Shown here: one piece after another, positions 7,444-15,067 of the stretch
Layout: every line of letters starts with the position of its first letter
Position numbering within the stretch: position 1 is the first letter of the stretch
Source: Candidatus Epulonipiscium sp.
Lineage (GTDB): Bacteria > Bacillota > Clostridia > Lachnospirales > Defluviitaleaceae
Direction of reading: 5' to 3'
Length of the DNA: 34,101 nt
NCBI GenBank assembly: GCA_012521175.1
Contig: JAAYMW010000174.1
Coordinates: 1 to 34,101 of the forward strand
Made by a program: the position numbers and the translations under genes
Notes under the pieces: model-generated
Seen by the model: only the letters and a program-made list of their open reading frames with translations
The model's database searches: none
Told to the model about the DNA's origin: nothing

Positions 7444-9562
7444 TTATAGTTGGAAAAGCAATTCACTATAAGTAGGGATTGGCCACAGTTCTGCATCCAC
7501 CAAAGTTTCAAGGTGGTCTGCATCTTCTCTTAATTTTTTCATTTCTTCACAAACCACATCACGGTAGTAACATGCTTTTTTATAGGAGTCCTCTTGCATA
7601 CTACACGCTTTCTGAGTAGCTTCTTCTAAGCTGTTTAAATTGCGTTTAAACGAAGCTAAAGTATTGCTTAATTCTTCTAATAATTCCACTTGAGCACTTA
7701 CATCAAAATCACCAATATTTTTAATCTTTGAGATGGATTCTGCCACTTGAGCAGAAAATTTGATACCCACAGGTAAAATCTGACGCTTTGCCATAAGAAT
7801 CATAGTCTTTGCTTCAATTTTAATGGTATTGATGTAATCTTCCAGTAATATTTCAAATCTGGAACAAAGCTCCGTTTTAGAAAGTACTTTATGTCTTTCA
7901 AATAAGTTAATAGCTTTTTCTGTGATAAGAGCAGGAATAGCATCCACTGTAGAAGATATATTCGGAAGACCTCTTCTGGCTGCTTCTTCTATCCATTCAT
8001 TAGAATATCCATTTCCATTAAAAATTACTCGTTTATGTTCTCTAATAGTTCTTCGTAAAAGTTTTCTTACTGCCCTATCAAAGTCCTCTGCTTTTTCCAG
8101 CTCGTCTGCCATCTCACATAATACATCCGCTACAATGGTATTTGTGATGACATTTGGATCGGAGATAGATGCAGAAGAAGGCACCATTCTAAATTCAAAT
8201 TTGTTTCCTGTAAAGGCAAAGGGAGAAGTTCTGTTCCTGTCGGTGGTGTCTTTGCGCATCTGAGGTAAAGTCGATACACCAATTTCAAGAATTTCTCTTT
8301 CTTTAGAGCATACATCACATCCAGTCTCTATTTGCTCTAGAATCTCAGTTAATTGCTCCCCTAAGAAAATTGAAATAATTGCCGGAGGTGCTTCATTGGC
8401 ACCTAATCTATGGTCGTTTCCTGGATTTGCAGCAGAAACCCTGAGTAAATCCGCATGTAAATCAACTGCTTTAATAATTGCAACCAAGAATAATAAAAAT
8501 TGGATATTTTCATGGGGCGTACGGCCAGGCTTTAATAAATTTTGTCCGTCATCTGTAGAAAGTGACCAGTTATTATGTTTTCCTGAACCATTTACCCCAG
8601 CAAAAGGCTTTTCATGGAGAAGACAAGCAAAGCCATGTCTGTCAGCAACTTTTTTAAGAGTCTCCATAATCAGCTGATTATGGTCGGCTGCTACATTGGT
8701 CGTATCAAAAATCGGAGCAATTTCGAATTGAGCCGGAGCTACTTCATTATGTTTCGTTTTAGCAGGTACGCCCAGCTTCCAAAGTTCAATATCCAGTTCC
8801 TGCATAAATCCAGCAACTCTTTCTTTGATGCTGCCATAATAATGGTCTTCTTTTTCCTGACCTTTTGGAGGCAAAGCTCCAAATAAGGTTCTTCCGGTAA
8901 AGATTAAATCTTTTCTTTGTTCATATAGTTTTTTATCCACTAAAAAGTATTCCTGCTCTGCCCCAACTGTAGTAATTACTTTTTTTGTTGTAGTATTGCC
9001 AAATAATCTTAATATTCTAAGAGCCTGTTTTGAAATTGCTTCCATCGAGCGAAGTAGAGGAGTCTTTTTATCCAGCGCATCTCCTGTATAAGAGCAGAAT
9101 GCCGTTGGAATGTATAATGTAATGCCATTAGCGTCTTCTTTTAAGAATGCAGGAGAGGTACAATCCCATGCCGTATATCCTCTGGCTTCAAAAGTAGCAC
9201 GGAGCCCCCCTGAAGGAAAAGATGAAGCATCGGATTCCCCTTTAATTAACTCTTTTCCAGAAAACTCCATAATCACACGACCATCGGGGGTGGGAGAAAT
9301 AAAGGATTCGTGTTTTTCGGCTGTCATTCCTGTCATAGGCTGAAACCAGTGAGTATAATGCGTAGCACCTCTTTCGATAGCCCAGTCTTTCATAGCATTG
9401 GCAACAACTTCAGCTACTTTTAAATCCAAAGATGCGCCCTCATCAATTGTTTTCTTTAATGCTTTATAAGTCTCTTTTGGCAATCTCTCTCTCATAGTGG
9501 AATCATTAAAAACATTAGAACCAAAATTTTCTGTTAGTGGATTTCCTTGATATTTCTTATTC
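7444..9562 (-). CDS. glnN: Glutamine synthetase type III (coordinates to the first base of the GTG start region, 9564)
   Basis: A 706-residue type III glutamine synthetase, much longer than types I and II, which forms glutamine from glutamate, ammonia and ATP. Visible signatures are the GSIII N-terminal region ([17 protein letters not shown]), [25 protein letters not shown], the ATP/ammonia-site segment [14 protein letters not shown] and [18 protein letters not shown]. The start codon is the GTG at 9562-9564, so the gene runs to 9564; AGGAGG lies seven bases upstream. The gene has a strong promoter and a long leader holding an intrinsic terminator, which suggests control by attenuation according to nitrogen supply. 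hflX follows closely. Confidence 0.95.
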
Positions 9563-9613
9563 ACAGTTTTTCCTCCTATAATTCATTTAAAAGCGTCAAA
9601 TTAATATAAAAAA

Positions 9614-9637
9614 CGTTCTCAAACTTTCTTGAGAACG
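9614..9637 (-). terminator. Leader attenuator (intrinsic terminator) of glnN
   Basis: Minus-strand CGTTCTCAA and TTGAGAACG form a 9-bp stem with a 6-nt loop, followed at once by TTTTTT (9608-9613). It lies about 50 nt upstream of the glnN start and downstream of its promoter, so transcription must pass it. An alternative pairing of TTCTTTGA with TCAAGAA, sharing the left arm, could act as an antiterminator. Confidence 0.75.
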
Positions 9638-9699
9638 CTATGATTTCAAAGAATTCTGTGGCAAAAAACTCAAATGACCTTATCAATAAATCTGTGAGT

Positions 9700-9728
9700 A
9701 TATTATCACACTAAAAATGTATATGCAA
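9700..9728 (-). promoter_or_regulatory. Sigma-A promoter of glnN
   Basis: Minus-strand TTGCAT (9723-9728) and TAATAT (9700-9705) with a 17-bp spacer. Predicted start near 9693 gives a leader of about 130 nt. Confidence 0.7.
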
Positions 9729-9785
9729 TAGGTATAAAAAATTTTATAATCATTTACAAAATAGGTTTTAACTAAATTTTCTCTA

Positions 9786-9794
9786 TGTTATAAT
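9786..9794 (+). promoter_or_regulatory. Extended -10 promoter of the aldo-keto reductase
   Basis: TGTTATAAT is an extended -10 element (TGnTATAAT). No good -35 is seen. The start codon is about 120 nt downstream. Confidence 0.5.
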
Positions 9795-9912
9795 TATTTT
9801 AAATCTAAGATGCATATTATTGATTCTATTGTGCATCTGCTACATAAATTTCAGTCTTATGTTCACTCTATTACTGAAAAAACAAATGATTAATTATGAA
9901 AGGATAGGTATT

Positions 9913-10911
9913 ATGGAATATCAGGCATGCAGTACCAGATATGCAACGATGAAGTATAATCGCTGCGGGAAAAGCGGACTTAAGCTTCCTGCCATCTCTC
10001 TTGGCTTATGGCATAATTTTGGAGGCGTAGATGTATTTGAAAACAGCCGGGCCATTGCCCGTCGTGCATTCGATCTTGGAATTACCCATTTTGACCTTGC
10101 CAATAACTATGGCCCCCCTCCAGGATCAGCCGAAGAAAACTTTGGGAAAATCATGAAACTGGACTTTAAACCTTATAGAGACGAAATGATTATTTCTACA
10201 AAAGCTGGATATTACATGTGGGAAGGACCGTATGGGGAATGGGGTTCACGAAAATATATGCTTTCCAGTCTGGATCAAAGCTTAAAAAGAATGGGGCTTG
10301 ATTATGTGGATATTTTCTACTCCCACAGGCCTGATCCCGAGACACCTCTGGAAGAAACGATGGGTGCACTGGACACTGCAGTGCGACAGGGAAAAGCGCT
10401 TTATGTAGGAATTTCCAACTACAAGCCGGACCAGGCAAAACAGGCAATTAAAATTTTAAGGGATTTAGGTACCCCTTGCCTGATTCATCAGCCCTCCTAT
10501 TCAATGTTTAACCGATGGATAGAAGATGAAGGACTCCTGGATCTTTTAGAAGAAGAAGGTGTTGGCTCGATTGTCTACTCTCCCTTGGCTCAGGGACTTC
10601 TAACCAATAAGTATTTAAAAGAAATCCCCGCGGATTCCCGAGCTGCTAAATCTACCTCCAGATTTTTAAACAAAAGCGACATTACGCCAGAAAAATTAAA
10701 TAAGATTCATAAATTAAATGAACTGGCCAATGAAAGAGGGCAGTCTTTAGCTCAAATGGCCCTTGCATGGGTGCTTAGAAAAGGCCGTGTAACTTCTGCA
10801 TTGGTTGGAGCAAGTAAGGTAAGCCAAATAGAAGATAATGTTGCAGCTCTTAATAATCTGGAGTTTAGTGAAGAAGAACTCAATAAAATAGAGCAAATTT
10901 TAAAAGCTTAA
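9913..10911 (+). CDS. yghZ: Aldo-keto reductase, YghZ / L-glyceraldehyde 3-phosphate reductase type
   Basis: A 332-residue NADPH-dependent aldo-keto reductase (AKR14-like). Long stretches match E. coli YghZ (Gpr), including YRYCGKSGL-type start, SLGLWHNFG, FDLANNYGPPPGSAEENFG, KRMGLDYVDIFYSHR and GISNY. The catalytic tetrad is D61, Y66, K97 and H138. YghZ reduces L-glyceraldehyde 3-phosphate and detoxifies methylglyoxal; the same role is likely. The ATG at 9913 is chosen because AAAGGA lies upstream and the N-terminus then aligns with YghZ; the frame is open to 9820 but that extension looks hydrophobic and unrelated. It stands alone between its own promoter and a bidirectional terminator. Confidence 0.92.
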   Translation: MEYQACSTRYATMKYNRCGKSGLKLPAISLGLWHNFGGVDVFENSRAIARRAFDLGITHFDLANNYGPPPGSAEENFGKIMKLDFKPYRDEMIISTKAGYYMWEGPYGEWGSRKYMLSSLDQSLKRMGLDYVDIFYSHRPDPETPLEETMGALDTAVRQGKALYVGISNYKPDQAKQAIKILRDLGTPCLIHQPSYSMFNRWIEDEGLLDLLEEEGVGSIVYSPLAQGLLTNKYLKEIPADSRAAKSTSRFLNKSDITPEKLNKIHKLNELANERGQSLAQMALAWVLRKGRVTSALVGASKVSQIEDNVAALNNLEFSEEELNKIEQILKA

Positions 10912-10914
10912 ACA

Positions 10915-10948
10915 TAAGAAAGAGTTTCGTTTTCGAAACTCTTTCTTA
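10915..10948. terminator. Bidirectional terminator between the reductase and the SHOCT-like gene
   Basis: A perfect 15-bp stem (10915-10929 with 10934-10948, AAGAAAGAGTTTCG arm) with a TTTT loop, AT-rich on both sides, lies between convergent genes. Confidence 0.8.
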
Positions 10949-10961
10949 ATTTACAGCCGTA

Positions 10962-11330
10962 TTATTCATTTTGGTCATATTCTTCATAGTTTTCATTTTC
11001 TTCAACGGGATGGTCTTGCTCTTTTTGTTCGTTCTGTTCTCTAAATACTTTTCCTACTTCTTCAACAGTCTTCATCGTGTTTTGAACCATAATTTGCATC
11101 ATTCTTCTTAATTTTGGCTCCAGGTCTTTTACCGCACTACCCATTTTTTGTGCCAATTCTTTACCCCATCTGTCCAAATCCTGAACAAACTCATCCGCTT
11201 TATTGTCATTGTGATCTCTATCACCACGTATGTCGTCAGATCCAACAGCCTTTAACATCTCTACAGCTTGCTCCGGTGTAAGTTTTCCTTCATCCACCAT
11301 TTTTAATATCATTCTTGTTTCTTCGCTCAT
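10962..11330 (-). CDS. SHOCT-like small protein (YvlB/LiaX N-terminal-like)
   Basis: A 122-residue hydrophilic protein. Residues 3-28 (ETRMILKMVDEGKLTPEQAVEML) match the short SHOCT-like helical motif found at the N-terminus of YvlB/LiaX proteins. The middle (about 50-95) is amphipathic helix, and the C-terminal 25 residues are strongly acidic. No membrane segment or signal peptide is present. YvlB/LiaX proteins act in envelope stress, but here the adhesin-like second domain is missing, so a role cannot be assigned. AAGGAGG lies seven bases before the ATG, and a TATA-rich promoter with an A10 run is close upstream. Confidence 0.75.
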   Translation of the reverse strand: MSEETRMILKMVDEGKLTPEQAVEMLKAVGSDDIRGDRDHNDNKADEFVQDLDRWGKELAQKMGSAVKDLEPKLRRMMQIMVQNTMKTVEEVGKVFREQNEQKEQDHPVEENENYEEYDQNE

Positions 11331-11534
11331 AATGATCCTCCTTTTTTATATAGTATACCCTGTTTTTTTTTTGCAAAATATTTAATTCCTTATTATATAC
11401 GCAAAACATCTTATTTTGTTTGAAATAAAATAAGACTTCTTTATATCTTTTCCAAATTTTAAAATATGAATCATCTTTTTTAATCAGGGCAACCTAAATA
11501 TGTACGGATTCTCTAATAAAGGAGAGCTGATAAA

Positions 11535-11738
11535 ATGTCTAATGATCTTCACAATCCTAATATTTTTCACAATAAAATAGATTTCGAACACGAAACTTCT
11601 ACCACCAGTATGCATTTTCAGTCTGGTGATCGTCCAACCCCAAGAGAAGCCAAATCCCAAAAAGCTCAACTAAATTCCAGACATTCTGTTTCCGGAAAAG
11701 GAGACGTAAGAATTCAAATGAAAGAAAAACAGACTTAA
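11535..11738 (+). CDS. Small hydrophilic protein of unknown function
   Basis: A 67-residue ORF I do not recognise. It is rich in His, Ser, Lys, Gln and Asn, has no cysteine, no membrane segment and no signal peptide, and its C-terminal half is basic (PREAKSQKAQL, SGKGDVRIQMKEKQ). It looks largely disordered. Support for it being real comes from AAAGGAG eight bases before the ATG and a terminator hairpin that overlaps its stop codon. A small spore or nucleic-acid-associated protein would fit the composition, but that is speculation. Confidence 0.6.
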   Translation: MSNDLHNPNIFHNKIDFEHETSTTSMHFQSGDRPTPREAKSQKAQLNSRHSVSGKGDVRIQMKEKQT

Positions 11739-11760
11739 AGCCGCATTTTGCGGCTTTAAG
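11734..11760 (+). terminator. Terminator overlapping the stop of the 67-residue gene
   Basis: CTTAAAGCCGCA (11734-11745) pairs perfectly with TGCGGCTTTAAG (11749-11760). The stop TAA (11736-11738) lies in the left arm. The following tract (TATATATTTC) is only partly T-rich. Confidence 0.7.
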
Positions 11761-12043
11761 TATATATTTCATTATATTAAATAATATTTACATTTTAACT
11801 CACTTCTATTTTTTTTCATCATACACTAAAGTATAAAGATTAATACACTTAGAATTATATCCATAGTATTGAATACCTACAAAAAACACCCTATCTTATC
11901 ATTCCATATCTGTATCTTCATGGTATGATGAAATTACATAATATTCCTTTGACTTTAATAGATATTTCATTCCTTTCAGTAAACTATATAAATTATCCTC
12001 TTAATTGAGAATAACTATTATGATTGTAAAAGAGGGGGTAAAT
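11761..12043. other. AT-rich intergenic region with a long-range inverted repeat
   Basis: No ORF with a ribosome binding site is seen. It contains an exact 11-bp inverted repeat, TTTCATCATAC (11814-11824) and GTATGATGAAA (11923-11933), enclosing smaller imperfect hairpins. A TATAAA-type -10 for the Spo0E-like gene probably lies near 11980. Confidence 0.4.
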
Positions 12044-12235
12044 ATGCGTAAAAATACAAATCATACAACAGAAGAAATTGAACTTTTAAAAACTGCGTTG
12101 GATACTCTCTTGGAACAGCGAAACTATAATTTATTAGATCCCCTTGTTCAACAATTAAGTAGAAAATTAGATGCATTGATTTATAAAGTAATTGAACAAC
12201 AAACCATTCCTTCCAGAAAAAAATCTGATTCATAG
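12044..12235 (+). CDS. Spo0E-like aspartyl-phosphate phosphatase
   Basis: A 63-residue, mostly helical protein with the Spo0E family pattern: two helices and the SxxLD signature at S39-D43 (LSRKLDALIYKVI). Spo0E proteins dephosphorylate phospho-Spo0A and so delay sporulation. The ATG at 12044 follows AGAGGGGG at good spacing; the frame is open to 12005 but that extension has no site. A T-tailed terminator begins within its stop codon. The gene is monocistronic and converges on the PdaB-like gene. Confidence is high for the family, moderate for Spo0A being the real target. Confidence 0.8.
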   Translation: MRKNTNHTTEEIELLKTALDTLLEQRNYNLLDPLVQQLSRKLDALIYKVIEQQTIPSRKKSDS

Positions 12236-12258
12236 TAAGTCAAGCGGCTTACTTTTTT
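12234..12258 (+). terminator. Intrinsic terminator of the Spo0E-like gene
   Basis: AGTAAGTC pairs with GGCTTACT (one G-U) around a 4-nt loop, then TTTTTT. It starts inside the stop codon and also covers the stop (12249-12251) of the convergent deacetylase gene. Confidence 0.8.
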
Positions 12259-13061
12259 ATTTTTAAACTTGCCTGTTTATTGTCTTTTATAGGTCTTTGT
12301 CTGCCTTCATGATCGATATAATAATTTTTCTTTAAAATAAGCTGGGAAATAGGAACAAGCTCGTAGCCCTGTTGTTTTAATCCTGTGATAATCGTATCTA
12401 GTGCATCCTTTGTGTACTTTGCATTATTATGGAACAATATAATAGAACCGCTTCCGAGATGCTTATTATTTAATACCTGTTTAATTAAAGGGTCTGTTCC
12501 AAACTCTTTCCAGTCAAGGGAATCCACATCCCACTGAATCGAGTAATAGCCACATTCTTCGGCTGCTTCAATGACTGTATTATTGTATTCACCAAAGGGT
12601 GGTCTAAATAGGTTCATATCAATACCTGTAAGCTTTTTGACTGCTTCATGGGCTGCCATAATTTCTTTTTTGCTCCCCTCTTTTGACAGCTGACCCATAT
12701 GCGGATGTTTGTTGGAGTGGTTTCCTATATCATGCCCTGCTGCAGCGATTTTTTTGACCTCTTCCGGGTATTTTCTCACCCAGTCCCCAACTAAAAAGAA
12801 GGTAGCCTTTACACCATGTTTGTCGAGGATTTTTAGGATATCGTCCGTATCGTCTGCGCCCCAGGCTGCATCAAAACTTATAGAGATTTTATTATCTCCT
12901 CTTTCTACACAGTAAATGGGAATCTTCCTTTGCTGTTTGCTGGTAACATTATTAAAAACTTCCGTAACATAGGGTTTTGACAACCCCATAGAAAGCATAA
13001 TCAAAAGAAATGCACAAACTATTTTAATAATGCCTTTCATATGGATGACGTAAATTTTCAT
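12249..13061 (-). CDS. PdaB-like polysaccharide deacetylase
   Basis: About 270 residues: one N-terminal membrane anchor (about 9-28), a linker, then a NodB domain. The catalytic-base motif reads SFDAAWGADDT (D64), and the zinc histidines are in GNHSNKH (H115, H119); RPPFGEYN and ILFHNN complete the fold. Canonical enzymes have TFDDG; here the second Asp is replaced, as in the sporulation protein PdaB family, where xxWG follows the first Asp. A role at the cell wall or spore cortex outside the membrane is likely. The ATG at 13061 has AGAGGGGGGA upstream; the frame's extension to 13106 has none. It is the last gene of the EET operon, 58 nt after dmkB. Confidence 0.82.
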   Translation of the reverse strand: MKIYVIHMKGIIKIVCAFLLIMLSMGLSKPYVTEVFNNVTSKQQRKIPIYCVERGDNKISISFDAAWGADDTDDILKILDKHGVKATFFLVGDWVRKYPEEVKKIAAAGHDIGNHSNKHPHMGQLSKEGSKKEIMAAHEAVKKLTGIDMNLFRPPFGEYNNTVIEAAEECGYYSIQWDVDSLDWKEFGTDPLIKQVLNNKHLGSGSIILFHNNAKYTKDALDTIITGLKQQGYELVPISQLILKKNYYIDHEGRQRPIKDNKQASLKIKK

Positions 13062-13119
13062 AAGAAAATCCCCCCTCTTCATATTTTTATTCAGAGGGAG
13101 GATCATATATTCTGCAATC

Positions 13120-14076
13120 TTATAATAATTGAAGCAAATCCTTTGTTATATTCTTATACGTTCCATCTGAAAGATTCTCAAGGGATGCGTAAGCTTTACG
13201 AATAAATTTATCCTTTAACGCCTTAGTTTCTTTTAAGGCGCTCGTTTCTTTTACTAAGGCAATCACCCGATTAATCTCATTTTTTTCTATATGCTCTTTT
13301 TTGCTTAAAAGCTCTTTTATTTCATGTTTTACTTTATCATCCTGTAAAGCAAATAAAAGCGGAAGAGTATAAATACCTTGTTTAATATCATTACCCATAG
13401 GTTTTCCTTCTATTTTCTCCGTAGAAGTATACTCTAAAAGATCATCTCGTATTTGAAATGCCATCCCGAAAGAAAATGCAAATTTTCCAAGAGCATTTAG
13501 GGTTTTTCTCTTGCATTTTCCTTCATAAGCGCCTACCAAAATACTCATTGCAAACAGCACTGCTGTTTTTCTATAGATTCTTTTTAAGTAATCCGTTACA
13601 GTAACATCGGTATTATACTTGATTTCATATTGATCAATTTCACCTTCACAAATTGCTTTAACCCCTTGTGCTATTCTGTTTAAATGCTCAAAAGAAGTTT
13701 TGTTTGAAAGTATCGTAAAAGCTTTTGTAAACAAGTAGTCCCCTGTATAGACAGCCATATCCCGTCCATATTTTGCCTGAACCGTAGTTTTCCCTCTTCT
13801 AAGTTTGGATTCGTCAATAATATCGTCGTGAACAAGAGTTGCCGTATGAAGCAGCTCTATTGCTGCCCCAAGGGGAATAATCTTTTCAGGGTCATATTTG
13901 CCGCATTTCGCTCCTAATATCACAAAAGCCGGTCGTAATCTCTTGCCTCCGGACTCTATTAATTCTAAACTAATCTCTGTTAGAATTTTTTTTCTGGAGG
14001 GAACAGCTTTTTTCATATAATTTTCTACTTTAATTAATTCCTCATGTATTTCTGGATAAGCTTCCCACAAACTCAT
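13120..14076 (-). CDS. Polyprenyl diphosphate synthase (DmkB-like, heptaprenyl diphosphate synthase component II type)
   Basis: A 318-residue trans-isoprenyl diphosphate synthase that elongates prenyl chains for quinone side chains. It has GGKRLRP (43-49), the first aspartate-rich motif DDIID at 84-88 followed by RRG, and the second motif DDLLE near 212, whose last position is Glu instead of the usual Asp. Small residues rather than bulky aromatics precede the first motif, consistent with a long-chain product. Its ATG overlaps the stop of the Gx-transporter gene (ATGA). In Listeria the same arrangement supplies the quinone dedicated to extracellular electron transfer, and I infer the same here. 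Confidence 0.88.
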   Translation of the reverse strand: MSLWEAYPEIHEELIKVENYMKKAVPSRKKILTEISLELIESGGKRLRPAFVILGAKCGKYDPEKIIPLGAAIELLHTATLVHDDIIDESKLRRGKTTVQAKYGRDMAVYTGDYLFTKAFTILSNKTSFEHLNRIAQGVKAICEGEIDQYEIKYNTDVTVTDYLKRIYRKTAVLFAMSILVGAYEGKCKRKTLNALGKFAFSFGMAFQIRDDLLEYTSTEKIEGKPMGNDIKQGIYTLPLLFALQDDKVKHEIKELLSKKEHIEKNEINRVIALVKETSALKETKALKDKFIRKAYASLENLSDGTYKNITKDLLQLL

Positions 14077-14600
14077 CTAATTTCTTCCCTTCTTAGTTGT
14101 TTCGCCCACTCTGCTTTTTCAAAATGCTGATACAGAAAATTTGTACTGATACCTACGAAATATCCTGTAATTACCCCGGATATCAAAAGAATCGGAAGGT
14201 AAAAATATATCCTTAAATCTTGAATAACAAAAGCTGCTACCAGCAGCTGCCCTGCATTATGAAAAATTGCTCCACAAATACTTATGGAGCCCAGTCCCAA
14301 ATAATTGTTAAAGTATTTATAGAGTAAAATCATCACAATATTACTAAGCATTCCTCCAACGATACTAAAGAAAAATGCCGAGACACTTCCTCCAAAAATA
14401 GAACCCATCACTGTTCTTAAAATCACTATAATGAGTGCTTCTTTCCATCCTAAAAACAATAATGCAAAGAGTGAAATGATATTTGCCAGTCCCAATTTTA
14501 CCCCTGGAAAAAGAACCGGAATTTGCCCCTCTATAATATAAATAATCAGTGCAATCCCAACCAATAAAGACAAAAATACCAATCGTTTTGTTCTTACCAT
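14073..14600 (-). CDS. Gx transporter family membrane protein (EetB-like)
   Basis: About 175 residues with five to six hydrophobic helices and the family segments IEGQIPVLFPGVKLGLANIIS, RTVMGSIFGG and HNAGQLLVAA, matching the family once called heptaprenyl diphosphate synthase component I. In Listeria-type flavin electron transfer loci such a protein (EetB) is needed to pass electrons across or out of the membrane. Start is uncertain: the frame is open to a TTG at 14657 and an ATG lies at 14630; the ATG at 14600 (MVRTKRLVFL) gives the usual N-terminus and has GGTGG nearby. It is translationally coupled to dmkB downstream. Confidence 0.85.
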   Translation of the reverse strand: MVRTKRLVFLSLLVGIALIIYIIEGQIPVLFPGVKLGLANIISLFALLFLGWKEALIIVILRTVMGSIFGGSVSAFFFSIVGGMLSNIVMILLYKYFNNYLGLGSISICGAIFHNAGQLLVAAFVIQDLRIYFYLPILLISGVITGYFVGISTNFLYQHFEKAEWAKQLRREEIR

Positions 14601-14663
14601 AATAACCACCATTCTATCTATCTTTGGCATACTAAAGCACTTACTCTTCCCCCACAATTACAA

Positions 14664-15047
14664 TCAATAAGTTACCTGATCCAGTTCCTCATTGATTCCT
14701 TCAATATGAATGGATAATTTATGCGGTAGGCATACTGCTATATCTCCCGGTTCCGACAGCCATCCCGAATGTACGCAAACCAAATCAGGGCAATTGGCAT
14801 CAATAAAGCGAATCTTTCCTTTCTCCACCCGGATAATATTAAATTTTCCGTTTTCTTCTTCAATTCTCCATTCTCTTGGTTCTTCCACTGAATTTAAATC
14901 AATCGCTTCTATGACTTTTTGATTTTGAATGATTTTGGCATTGAGGGTTTTTCCTTGATTAAAATATTTATACAGTCTCACAGCCAAAGAACTAACCACA
15001 AGCAAACCCAATACGCCTATTGCAACAATTTTATCCCCTTTTTTCAT
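14664..15047 (-). CDS. NusG domain II-containing protein (EetA-like)
   Basis: A 127-residue protein with one N-terminal membrane helix (about 7-27) and an extracellular NusG-II-like beta domain. The family motif is clear: DANCPDLVCVHSG, then GDIAVCLPHKL, with three conserved cysteines and two histidines. Despite the name it is not a transcription factor. Next to ApbE and Gx-transporter genes it corresponds to EetA of the flavin-based electron transfer locus, an accessory of unknown mechanism. AGAGGAGA lies before the ATG, 20 nt after the flavin transferase gene, in the same operon. Confidence 0.85.
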   Translation of the reverse strand: MKKGDKIVAIGVLGLLVVSSLAVRLYKYFNQGKTLNAKIIQNQKVIEAIDLNSVEEPREWRIEEENGKFNIIRVEKGKIRFIDANCPDLVCVHSGWLSEPGDIAVCLPHKLSIHIEGINEELDQVTY

Positions 15048-15067
15048 TGTACTCTCCTCTTTACTAT

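Larger units (their letters stand above)
9565..9912. other. Divergent intergenic region glnN / aldo-keto reductase
   Basis: This 348-bp stretch has no convincing gene. It holds the glnN leader and attenuator on its left, the glnN promoter near 9700-9728, and an extended -10 promoter for the plus-strand reductase at 9786-9794. The open frame that extends the reductase leftward to 9820 overlaps its own promoter region and lacks a ribosome binding site. Confidence 0.7.

Noticed and set aside
9820-9912. Hydrophobic N-terminal extension of the aldo-keto reductase
   Set aside because: The YghZ-like protein begins at 9913 with a ribosome binding site; the extension lies in the leader.
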